Source: an uncultured Clostridia bacterium (GTDB lineage Bacteria; Bacillota; Clostridia; Christensenellales; Borkfalkiaceae). Taken from it: a stretch of DNA of 12,622 bases. The DNA lies in NCBI GenBank assembly GCA_944372565.1, contig CALVZR010000038.1:1-12622 (forward strand), in the 5' to 3' direction. The position numbers were made by a program, and so were the translations under genes. Below the pieces are notes generated by a model. It worked only from the letters and a program-made list of their open reading frames with translations. It did not search any database and was not told where the DNA came from. Each line of letters begins with the position of its first letter. Position 1 is the first letter of the stretch. Shown in pieces: positions 7,156 to 12,622 of this stretch.

Positions 7156-7983
7156 ATGGAATTTAAAGGCAAAACGGTGGCAGAGGCCACCGAGGCGGGG
7201 CTCGCGTATTTCGGGATCGGCGAGGCAGACGCGGAAATCACGGTGATCTGCAAGGAAGAAAAGGGTTTGTTCGGAAAACTCAAAAAGGAAGCCTGCGTGA
7301 ACGTGGAAAACAAGCTGACGGGCGGAAAGAGAGCGGTGCGCTTTCTCGAAGGGCTGTTTGAAAAGATGGACCTCAACGCGCGCGCGGAACTGGAAAGCGA
7401 AGACGAGAGCGTGAAGATCAACGTGATTGCGGAGAGTTCCGCGGCGGTGATCGGGCACCGCGGCGAAGTGCTGGACGCGCTGCAATCCCTTGCGGGGGCG
7501 GTGGCGAACATCGGCAACAAAACGTATAAACGCGTCGTGGTGGATTGCGAAGGCTACCGCGAAAAGCGGGAAGAAACGCTCGTCAATCTGGCGAATAGGC
7601 TGGCGGACAAGGCGGTGCGCCAGGGCAGGGATATCTTTTTGGAACCCATGAACCCGTACGAAAGAAGGGTGATCCACTCCACGCTGGCGGCGAGCGAACA
7701 GGTAACCACCAAGAGCGAGGGCAAAGAACCCAACCGCCACGTGGTGATCGTGCCCAACGAAAAGAAGTTCTACAAAAAGAGTTACGATAACCGCGGCGGC
7801 TACAACGGCAGAAGAAACGACCGCGGCGATCGGAAAAACTTCAACCGCGGCAGGAACGACCGCGGCCGCGGCGACAGGCGCGGGAGCGGATTTACTTCCC
7901 TCGCGCGCGAGCCGAAGAGAAAGCCCACCACGTTCGGCACCTATCTCGGCAACAGTATGAAAAACGGCGAAAACGAAGAATAA
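7156..7983 (+). CDS. khpB: RNA-binding protein KhpB/Jag (Jag-N, KH, R3H) with Arg/Gly-rich tail
   Basis: 275 residues. KhpB (Jag, EloR) is an RNA-binding regulator linked to cell elongation and works with KhpA in Gram-positive bacteria. The Jag-N domain (GKTVAEATEAGLAYFGI and EEKGLFGKLKKEA) covers about 5-45; the KH domain is about 80-150 with IGHRGEVLDALQ; the R3H domain follows with NPYERRVIHSTLA (166-178). After about residue 205 the protein becomes low-complexity and rich in Arg, Gly, Asn and Asp (NRGG, GRR, DRG, RGRGDRRG), a likely disordered RNA-binding tail, ending in a short FGTYLGNSMKNGENEE. GGAGGA at 7145-7150 precedes the ATG. It is the last gene of the rpmH operon, 67 bases after yidC; mnmE and mnmG, which often follow, are absent. 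Confidence 0.94.
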   Translation: MEFKGKTVAEATEAGLAYFGIGEADAEITVICKEEKGLFGKLKKEACVNVENKLTGGKRAVRFLEGLFEKMDLNARAELESEDESVKINVIAESSAAVIGHRGEVLDALQSLAGAVANIGNKTYKRVVVDCEGYREKREETLVNLANRLADKAVRQGRDIFLEPMNPYERRVIHSTLAASEQVTTKSEGKEPNRHVVIVPNEKKFYKKSYDNRGGYNGRRNDRGDRKNFNRGRNDRGRGDRRGSGFTSLAREPKRKPTTFGTYLGNSMKNGENEE

Positions 7984-7995
7984 AAGAAATTTCTC

Positions 7996-8029
7996 CCCCG
8001 CCCCGCGATACTCGCGGGGCGGGGTTTTT
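7996..8029 (+). terminator. Very strong terminator of the rpmH-khpB operon
   Basis: CCCCGCCCCGCGA (7996-8008) pairs perfectly with TCGCGGGGCGGGG (8012-8024), a 13-bp nearly all-GC stem with a 3-base loop, followed by T5 (8025-8029). It lies 12 bases after the khpB stop. Confidence 0.95.
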
Positions 8030-8061
8030 CTTTGCGGCGGAACGTTCCGCGTTTTCCGCGC

Positions 8062-8100
8062 AAAAAAAGAGCCTATTCCTTTCGGAAGGAATAGGCTCTT
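8062..8100 (-). terminator. Terminator of the rubrerythrin transcript
   Basis: AAGAGCCTATTCCTT (8067-8081) and AAGGAATAGGCTCTT (8086-8100) form a perfect 15-bp stem with a TCGG loop. On the minus strand it is followed by a T7 run (8068-8062), so it ends transcription coming from rubrerythrin and the small gene. It also faces the rpmH operon terminator, insulating the convergent units. Confidence 0.92.
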
Positions 8101-8167
8101 CTCGGTTGCAGAAAAAATCATTTAACTTTCTTAATCGAAATTGTTTAAGAAGAAATTAAAAAACTTT

Positions 8168-8339
8168 TTATAAATCGTCCGCATCCTGCGTGGGTTCGTC
8201 GAACATATCGTACAGATCGATCCCCGTGTAAGACCCCGTAACATCGAAATCGCTTCGATTATCTGCAGTTCTTTTCCTGCGTGGTCTTCTTGCTTTTTTC
8301 AGACTTGGCAGCATTCTTGACATTTTTCGTGTTTTTCAT
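8168..8339 (-). pseudogene. Small Lys/Asn-rich protein gene, apparently frameshifted
   Basis: The ATG at 8339 has an excellent AAAGGAG ribosome binding site 10 bases upstream and lies 15 bases after the rubrerythrin stop, so it should be translated as part of that operon. Its frame gives 26 residues (MKNTKNVKNAAKSEKS..., ending KNCR) and stops at TAA 8261-8259. Directly after that, the +1 frame continues NRSDFDVTGSYTG, then PTQDADDL, to a TAA at 8170-8168. I recall short clostridial hypothetical proteins with a K/N/S-rich, Cys-containing start and a GSYTG...QDADDL end, so both halves look like one 56-residue protein split by one extra base near 8259-8261. An alternative 51-residue reading starts at an internal ATG (MSRMLPSLKKARR) in the second frame but lacks a ribosome binding site. 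The function is unknown. Confidence 0.55.
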
Positions 8340-8354
8340 CGAAAATCAACTCCT

Positions 8355-8927
8355 TTAATTTAACTTCAACTTCACGAAACCCTGCGAGGCGTTGCACAGA
8401 GGGCACAGATTCCATGCTTCCTTGCGCGCTTCCACGTGTCCGCATTCCGTACATTCCCAAAAGGTAGGCTCTTCGTTTTGAAAAAGCGTTCCGTTTTTGA
8501 AATTTTCGTATAGGAATTTGAACGTGAGTTCGTGCTTTCTTTCGACTTTTGCGGTTAATTCGAATTTTTTCGCGATCTCTTCGAATCCTTCTTCCCGCGC
8601 GATCTTCGCAAATTCGGGATAAATTCTCTCCGCTTCTTCGTGTTCTGCAGAAACGCTGAATTTCAACCCGTCCTCTATCGTCAGTTTTTCAAAAGGATAA
8701 CCCGCCGTAATTTCGATATTTTTCGCCGTTCCGTTGAGTCCGGTGAGCAGATCGTAATAATTTTTCGCGTGTTTCACTTCGTTTTTGGCGATGGTTTTGA
8801 GTTCGTCCGCAAGGGTTTTATACCCCTGCTGCATACACATTTCCGCGATCATCTGGTAGCGAAGCCCCGCCTGCGATTCGCCGGCGAAAGACCTTGCGAG
8901 ATTGGTCAGGGTTTTTGAGCTTTTCAT
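8355..8927 (-). CDS. rbr: Rubrerythrin
   Basis: 190 residues, the usual length. Rubrerythrin is a cytoplasmic non-haem iron peroxidase that reduces hydrogen peroxide in anaerobes, fed by rubredoxin. The four-helix ferritin-like domain carries the di-iron ligand pattern: Glu17 (GESQA), ExxH at 50-53 (EVKH), the Glu95-Glu100 cluster, and ExxH at 129-132 (ERKH). The C-terminal rubredoxin-like knuckles are WECTEC (Cys159, Cys162) and CPLC (Cys175, Cys178) for one Fe(SCys)4 site. The start has GGGAG 8 bases upstream. The next gene in its transcript is the small frameshifted gene, then a terminator. No clear PerR-type operator is visible in the 217-base upstream gap. Confidence 0.96.
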   Translation of the reverse strand: MKSSKTLTNLARSFAGESQAGLRYQMIAEMCMQQGYKTLADELKTIAKNEVKHAKNYYDLLTGLNGTAKNIEITAGYPFEKLTIEDGLKFSVSAEHEEAERIYPEFAKIAREEGFEEIAKKFELTAKVERKHELTFKFLYENFKNGTLFQNEEPTFWECTECGHVEARKEAWNLCPLCNASQGFVKLKLN

Positions 8928-9068
8928 GTTCTTTCTCCCTTATGATCAGTGTGCGCGGTTTCCGGAAAATTATTCTTTTTCTGTTGAAAAATTTTTTTCT
9001 TGTTCCGCGCCCGCCGATCGGAAATAGTATGTGCCAAAAATGCGCCGTTATACGGAAAAACTGCAATC

Positions 9069-9086
9069 GGCAAAAAAAATTTTGCC
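9069..9086. repeat. AT-rich palindrome upstream of rubrerythrin
   Basis: GGCAAAA (9069-9075), A4, TTTTGCC (9080-9086): a perfect 7-bp dyad in the gap between rubrerythrin and the kinase gene. Beside it CCGTTATACGG (about 9045-9055) and CATACGGCG (about 9087-9095) repeat an ATACGG element. It may be part of the 3' end of the kinase transcript, a regulatory site for rubrerythrin, or chance. Confidence 0.35.
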
Positions 9087-9094
9087 ATACGGCG

Positions 9095-9127
9095 AAAAAA
9101 GCCCCTTCCCCGACGGCGGGGAGGGGG
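9095..9127 (-). terminator. Terminator of the dipeptidase-kinase operon
   Basis: On the minus strand a C/G hairpin, complementary to CCCCTTCCCCG (9102-9112) and CGGGGAGGGGG (9117-9127), has 11 paired positions with one G-T pair and a 4-base loop. It is followed by T6 (9100-9095). It lies about 20 bases beyond the kinase stop codon. Confidence 0.88.
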
Positions 9128-9144
9128 TGAATGATTCAAACCGT

Positions 9145-9966
9145 TCAGCGGATGCCGATGCGCGTGGCGGGAACGGTGCCCGCGAGAATTTCCTTCACGG
9201 AATATTTTCCGTTCGCGATGATGACCTTCGTGCCTTGCGCGGCGGCGTCCTTGATATATTCGAGTTTTGCCCTGGCGCCGTTCGCCCCCTCGCGGGAAGC
9301 GCCCGAGCAGTATTTTTTCGCGTTGTCGATGTTGGCGATCAGCTCTTCCGCGTTTTTGCCGGAGATCTCCTCGATGAGTTCGCCCGTTTTGATGTCCTTG
9401 TAAATGCCGTCCGCGCTCGTTAAAATGAGCAGCGTTTCCGCCCGCACGAGGCAGGCGATCTGCGCGGCGGTTTCGTCGTTATCCACGCCCTCCACCACTT
9501 TTTTATGTTCGGTCTGCAAGGCGCGGATTTCCATTTTGCGGTTTTCTTCCGCGCATACCGCGTCGTTATAATTGACGATGGGAATGGCGTTTTGTTCCTT
9601 GCAGCGCAAAAGCAGGGCTTTGAGAAATTCCCGCTTTTCGGGGTCGTTGAAATGCTGGTGCTCTATCAGCACCTGGCGGATGGCGTATTTCGGATCGACA
9701 TACTGGCGGTAGGTCGCCATTAAGATGGACTGCCCCTCCGCGGAATAATCCGCCTTCACTTCCTCTATGCTGCCCGAAAGTTCCTTTCCGTTGCGGCGGA
9801 TATAATCCAGCCGCCCGATCTCGGTGGCGCCGCTCGTCACCCAGATCCAGCCGGGTCTGAGTTCGCCCGAAAGCCGCGCGATGCGCGTATAATCGGGGAT
9901 TTGCGCGTTTTTGGCGATGAGCGCCATGGAACCGATTTTGCCCACGAGTTCAACGTCGAATTTCAT
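9145..9966 (-). CDS. Glutamate-5-kinase-like amino-acid kinase family protein
   Basis: 273 residues. The start is the ATG at 9966 with GAGG 9 bases upstream; an upstream TTG at 9972 is too close to that site. The fold is the amino-acid kinase domain without a C-terminal PUA domain. Alignable ProB-type motifs in order are GKIGS near the N-terminus, WVTSGATEIG (P-loop-equivalent SGA), EGQSILMATYRQYV, IPIVNYNDAVCAEE, GVDNDETAAQIACL, LLILTSADGIYK and the C-terminal GGM-like region reading GANGARAKLEYI. True ProB has SGAIAAG, GDND and GTGGM, so this is a divergent member; proA is not nearby. Substrate could be glutamate, aspartate or another acid, and homologues are sometimes mislabelled uridylate kinase. 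The gene starts 13 bases after the dipeptidase stop and is surely co-transcribed with it. Confidence 0.75.
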   Translation of the reverse strand: MKFDVELVGKIGSMALIAKNAQIPDYTRIARLSGELRPGWIWVTSGATEIGRLDYIRRNGKELSGSIEEVKADYSAEGQSILMATYRQYVDPKYAIRQVLIEHQHFNDPEKREFLKALLLRCKEQNAIPIVNYNDAVCAEENRKMEIRALQTEHKKVVEGVDNDETAAQIACLVRAETLLILTSADGIYKDIKTGELIEEISGKNAEELIANIDNAKKYCSGASREGANGARAKLEYIKDAAAQGTKVIIANGKYSVKEILAGTVPATRIGIR

Positions 9967-9979
9967 AAACAATTTCCTC

Positions 9980-11233
9980 TTAAAGTACGATAGATTTCAG
10001 TCCCGCCAGGTAGATGGCGTACATTTTTTCGAGATTCTTTGCCGGAAGGAATTCGTTGGGCGCGTGGATGCGGCAATCCTCCCCCGCAAATTCCGGCCCG
10101 AACGCCGTGCCGTTTTCAAACACCGAGGCGAAAGTCGCCCCCCGCTGGCTGATGGGCTGCGCGTTTTCCCCCGTAACGGCGTTGTACGCCGCGGCGAGTT
10201 TTTGTACGTATTCGCTGTCTTTGGGCACGTACAGCGGATCCCTGCCCTTGATGAAGGTGTATTTTACGCCGAGTGCGTCGAAAAGCGGGAAAAATTCCTC
10301 CGCCCGCATCTTCGCGGGCACGCGGAAATCGGCGGTGAGCAGGAGTTTTCCGTCCTTTTGCGCAATGACGTTGGGGCTGAGCGTGGCGTTGCCCGTTTCG
10401 TTGCCGACGGAAGAGATCGTTTGATCCGCAAACACGCGGAGCAGACCCTCCACGTTTTCGCCGCAGTCTTTCAGATACAAAAGCAGGGGCAGAATGGCGT
10501 TTTTGCCGAGTTCGGGATAAGAGCCGTGCGCGCTTTTGCCGAAACTTTCGATTTTGCCGTCCTTCCCCGAAAGGCCGTGTTTTTTAAGGAGATCTTCGCG
10601 AAGTTCCCCTTCCGCGCAGGCATAGGCGCATACGGCGTTCACCGCCTCCCCGCCGCGGATCTTGCAAAACGCGCCGCGGTACGGGATTTCAAAGATCACG
10701 CGGTTGGGCCCCTTTTCCGCATACACCACGGGGAAATCCCCGTCGGGCGAAAAGCCGTATTTCGGGAATTTTCCGCCCTTGTTTTTGAAATATTCCACGT
10801 CCGCCCAGCCGTTTTCCTCGTTGCAGCCGACGAAAAAGCGCACTTTGCGCCGCAGGGGCGCGGCGTTTTTAATCTCGTTTAACGCATAGAGGCACAAGAG
10901 CGTGGGACCCTTGTCGTCCGTGGTGCCGCGGCCGTAAAAATTGCCGTCCTTTTCGGTGAGGCAAAACGGGTCGCTCTCCCAGCCGTCCCCCGCGGGAACG
11001 ACGTCCAGATGCCCGATGACGCCGTATTCTTCCCCCTCGCCGCACTCGATCTCGCCGAGGTATCCCTCGTGATTGACCGTTTTGAACCCCATCCGCCCGG
11101 CGACGGCGAGAAACCTTTCGAGCGCGAGGGCGACCCCCGCCCCGAACGGCGCGCCCGGTTCGGGCGGAGCCTGCACGCTCTTCGCGGCGATGAGGGATTT
11201 CAGATCTTCTATAAATAAATCTCTGTCTTTCAT
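9980..11233 (-). CDS. M20-family dipeptidase (PepV/Sapep-like)
   Basis: 417 residues. This is a cytoplasmic di-zinc metallopeptidase of the M20 family that cleaves dipeptides. The metal-site motifs are all present: GHLDVVPAGDGW (His75, Asp77), GRGTTDDKGPT (Asp106), CNEENGW (general-base Glu139 and ligand Glu140), SPDGDFPVV (Asp164) and the C-terminal CRIHAPNEF (His390). The lid domain sits between about 180 and 300. An in-frame TAA directly precedes the ATG, fixing this as the earliest possible start; a GAGG lies 15 bases upstream, further than ideal. It heads a two-gene operon with the amino-acid kinase and begins 24 bases after the end of the AT-rich nuclease-family gene, on the same strand. 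Confidence 0.92.
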   Translation of the reverse strand: MKDRDLFIEDLKSLIAAKSVQAPPEPGAPFGAGVALALERFLAVAGRMGFKTVNHEGYLGEIECGEGEEYGVIGHLDVVPAGDGWESDPFCLTEKDGNFYGRGTTDDKGPTLLCLYALNEIKNAAPLRRKVRFFVGCNEENGWADVEYFKNKGGKFPKYGFSPDGDFPVVYAEKGPNRVIFEIPYRGAFCKIRGGEAVNAVCAYACAEGELREDLLKKHGLSGKDGKIESFGKSAHGSYPELGKNAILPLLLYLKDCGENVEGLLRVFADQTISSVGNETGNATLSPNVIAQKDGKLLLTADFRVPAKMRAEEFFPLFDALGVKYTFIKGRDPLYVPKDSEYVQKLAAAYNAVTGENAQPISQRGATFASVFENGTAFGPEFAGEDCRIHAPNEFLPAKNLEKMYAIYLAGLKSIVL

Positions 11234-11257
11234 TTAATAAATTTACATCCTCTGATT

Positions 11258-12040
11258 TTATAATGTAACAATAACGGAAGCATGGTCGCTGCCCGCTTGA
11301 ATCGCTTGTTCGTATTCATACCGACAAGAGTAATTCCTGAATTTTTCATTATTCAAAAAAAGAAAATCATAGCGAACTTTTTTATCCGTTTTGCCTATTT
11401 TATGTGATGTTGCCAACGCCTCTCCAAAGATAAATTTTTCGGTATCATAATTTTTTGAAAAAGCATCATCCAAAGAGTATAAAGACAATGTTTCAAAAAA
11501 AGTTTTACATCCGTTACCTTTATCAAAATTATCGTAAAAAAGCATTTTATGGATATCGTAATGGTCCACTTTCGGCTCATTTGCGTCAATTCCTACAATA
11601 TCCGGCTTAAAAAAATCTACAGCCTCGGCAAAAGAGTAAAACTGAATCGATTTTGCTTTTTTATGCTGACATCCTGTAATGGAATGTAAACCTAAAATTT
11701 TTAACGGTGTATTATTCCAAACTGCATCGACGTATAAGGTTCTTTCCGGAAAAACCGTCCTTTCCAAAACCGAAATATCGGTTATAAATATATCTTTGCT
11801 GATAATTATCGCTATACCGAGTTTGCGAGAGTTCGTATCGAATTTGCCCGGTTTGCGATAATTTAAGGAATACGCTACTGTTGCAGAAGAAGAAAATACA
11901 CTGTTTAATTTTTTATATGAAATTTCCGTTACTTCCTGCAAAATGATAACGAACGGTTGTCCCTCTGTTATTTTTTGTAGATAAATTATTTTTTTGTCTA
12001 TATCATGCAGCCAAGATATATTCCAGTTTATAATTTTCAT
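11258..12040 (-). CDS. Endonuclease/exonuclease/phosphatase-family protein, AT-rich, probably acquired
   Basis: 260 residues from the ATG at 12040. The EEP (DNase I-like) fold is indicated by the complete set of catalytic signatures in order: INWNIS (Asn7), ILQEV (Glu36), GLHS (His119), GIDANEP (Asp152, Asn154), RYDFLF (Asp225) and the terminal GSDHASVIV (Asp252, His253). These enzymes hydrolyse phosphodiesters or phosphomonoesters in DNA, RNA or small molecules with Mg2+; the substrate here cannot be told. There is no signal peptide, so it should be cytoplasmic. The gene is far more AT-rich than its surroundings: 18 of 60 bases are G or C at 11461-11520 against 37 of 60 at 11041-11100 next door. 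No clear promoter or good ribosome binding site was found, only GGAA very near the ATG. Confidence 0.85.
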   Translation of the reverse strand: MKIINWNISWLHDIDKKIIYLQKITEGQPFVIILQEVTEISYKKLNSVFSSSATVAYSLNYRKPGKFDTNSRKLGIAIIISKDIFITDISVLERTVFPERTLYVDAVWNNTPLKILGLHSITGCQHKKAKSIQFYSFAEAVDFFKPDIVGIDANEPKVDHYDIHKMLFYDNFDKGNGCKTFFETLSLYSLDDAFSKNYDTEKFIFGEALATSHKIGKTDKKVRYDFLFLNNEKFRNYSCRYEYEQAIQAGSDHASVIVTL

Positions 12041-12073
12041 TTCCGTTTTTACGGTTAGTACCGCGCTTTTATG

Positions 12074-12149
12074 CCGCAAAGATTTGCATTTTTCCGCAAA
12101 TTTGCTGGCCGTTATCTTTATTGTATTCTATTTTGCGGAAAAATGCAAA
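12074..12149. repeat. Perfect 18-bp inverted repeat with TTTGC/GCAAA elements
   Basis: TTTGCATTTTTCCGCAAA (12083-12100) and its exact reverse complement TTTGCGGAAAAATGCAAA (12132-12149) are separated by 31 bases. Each arm is itself a loose dyad, TTTGC-8-GCAAA. Further GCAAA (12076-12080) and TTTGC (12101-12105) elements bring the count to six in about 75 bases, including the palindrome GCAAATTTGC (12096-12105). It lies between the divergent nuclease-family gene and radC, immediately upstream of the radC promoter, as expected of a repressor-binding region. A long hairpin or an insertion boundary are alternatives. Confidence 0.7.
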
Positions 12150-12157
12150 ATATTTCA

Positions 12158-12185
12158 TTGATTTTTTGAGAAAATATGATAAAAT
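12158..12185 (+). promoter_or_regulatory. Predicted radC promoter (leaderless geometry)
   Basis: TTGATT (12158-12163), 16 bases, extended -10 TGATAAAAT with the hexamer at 12180-12185. The expected transcription start near 12192 is about two bases before the ATG at 12194. The inverted repeat ends 8 bases before the -35 element. Confidence 0.55.
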
Positions 12186-12193
12186 GAATGCGT

Positions 12194-12622
12194 ATGGACG
12201 AGAAAAACATTCACAGCGGGCACAGGCAGCGCATGAAAGAAAGGTTTTCCAAATATCCCGATTCCCTGAGCGACCACGAATTGCTGGAAATGCTGCTTTA
12301 TAAAGCCATTCCCCGCAAGGACACAAACGCCCTCGCCCACGAACTGCTGCGCGCGTGCGGCGGTTCCCTCAAACGGCTGTGCGAGGCGGAAGAAAAGGTG
12401 ATCGGCCGCGTGCTCGGCGCGGGAGAGGAAACGGCGCGCTTTCTCCGCCTGGTCGGGAAAATTTCCGAACGCATCGCCGCGGAAAACCCGCCCGCAAAGA
12501 AAAAATTCGTTTTCGGACCCATGCGGGACGAGCTTGTGGCGGCATACGCGGAGGAAAAAGAAGAGGTGTTTTTTCTCTTCCCCCGCGATAAAGACGAACG
12601 CATTCTCGGTAGGGTGGAATAC
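12194..12622 (+). CDS. radC: RadC/JAB-domain DNA repair-family protein (3' truncated)
   Basis: 143 codons are visible, open to the window edge. The N-terminal helical/HhH part is clear: HSGHRQRMKERFSKYPDSLS, then DHELLEMLLYKAIPRKDTNALAHELL, then a helix-hairpin-helix with GRVLGAGEETARFLRLV. The C-terminal JAB/MPN metal-binding domain begins near FVFGPMRDELVAAY and continues past the end, so its HxH and SxxxxxxxD motifs cannot be checked. RadC's role is unsettled; the link to repair is historical. The start at 12194 is preferred over the in-frame ATG at 12188, which would precede the predicted transcription start. No Shine-Dalgarno sequence is present. It is divergent from the nuclease-family gene across a region carrying a perfect inverted repeat. 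Confidence 0.9.
   Translation, partial: MDEKNIHSGHRQRMKERFSKYPDSLSDHELLEMLLYKAIPRKDTNALAHELLRACGGSLKRLCEAEEKVIGRVLGAGEETARFLRLVGKISERIAAENPPAKKKFVFGPMRDELVAAYAEEKEEVFFLFPRDKDERILGRVEY

Noticed and set aside
6919..8121. Long 400-codon frame antisense to yidC/khpB
   Set aside because: It is a shadow created by GC-rich codon usage of khpB; it has no family match, spans two strong terminators, and is opposite well-identified genes.
8256..8264. Programmed +1 frameshift in the small gene
   Set aside because: The site AGA-TAA does not resemble the RF2-type CTT-TGA slip and tRNA re-pairing in the +1 frame would be poor; mutation or sequence error is simpler, although not excluded.
9019..9040. TGGCAC element upstream of rubrerythrin as a sigma-54 promoter
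   Set aside because: The required GC at the -12 element is missing at the correct spacing.
9911..10882. Long 323-codon frame antisense to the M20 dipeptidase
   Set aside because: It is an antisense shadow of a gene with all catalytic motifs in order; no ribosome binding site or recognisable domain.
12041..12079. Longer start for the nuclease-family protein (13 extra residues)
   Set aside because: The upstream initiator would be TTG without a ribosome binding site and would reach into the inverted-repeat region; INWN at the very N-terminus is typical of the family.

Overview
The window looks like chromosomal housekeeping DNA from an anaerobic, low-redox member of the Clostridia, probably an uncultured gut lineage. 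The grounds are the Firmicutes-type rpmH-rnpA-yidD-yidC-khpB (jag) operon, a rubrerythrin, a YpsA/DUF1273 SLOG protein, a clostridial-type RadC, strong AGGAG ribosome binding sites and very strong intrinsic terminators. The bulk is fairly GC-rich; one gene (about 11258-12040) is strikingly AT-rich. Taxonomy below class level is inference.

Layout, left to right. (1) The 3' end of an unrecognised + strand gene (to 329), closed by a terminator. (2) A secreted lipoprotein with a YfbK-like von Willebrand A domain (468-1952), whose terminator also borders a convergent minus-strand pair: rsmG (3159-2482), then a YpsA-like SLOG gene (2485-2018), overlapping as ATGA. (3) A 417-base AT-rich gap (3160-3576) between divergent rsmG and dnaN, holding both promoters and several DnaA-box-like 9-mers: a candidate replication origin, although no dnaA is present. 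(4) dnaN, then a textbook TTGACA-17-TATAAT promoter and the tightly packed rpmH-rnpA-yidD-yidC-khpB operon, ended by a 13-bp GC hairpin terminator. (5) A minus-strand rubrerythrin followed by a tiny gene that appears frameshifted, with its own terminator. (6) A minus-strand operon of an M20/PepV-like dipeptidase and a divergent glutamate-5-kinase-like amino-acid kinase, with terminator. (7) An AT-rich, probably acquired gene for an endonuclease/exonuclease/phosphatase-family enzyme. (8) A 153-bp divergent intergenic region with a perfect 18-bp inverted repeat, then the 5' part of radC, which runs off the window.

How it fits together: dnaN (replication clamp) leads into translation and membrane-biogenesis genes: L34, the RNase P protein, YidD and YidC for membrane insertion, and KhpB for RNA binding. 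The notable departures from a standard clostridial chromosome are the dnaN-rpmH junction without dnaA, the absence of mnmE/mnmG between khpB and rsmG, a YidC with an extra extracytoplasmic domain of about 175 residues, and two promoters (rsmG, radC) whose -10 elements lie so close to the start codon that the mRNAs should be essentially leaderless. No mobile element, CRISPR array, tRNA or rRNA gene was seen.
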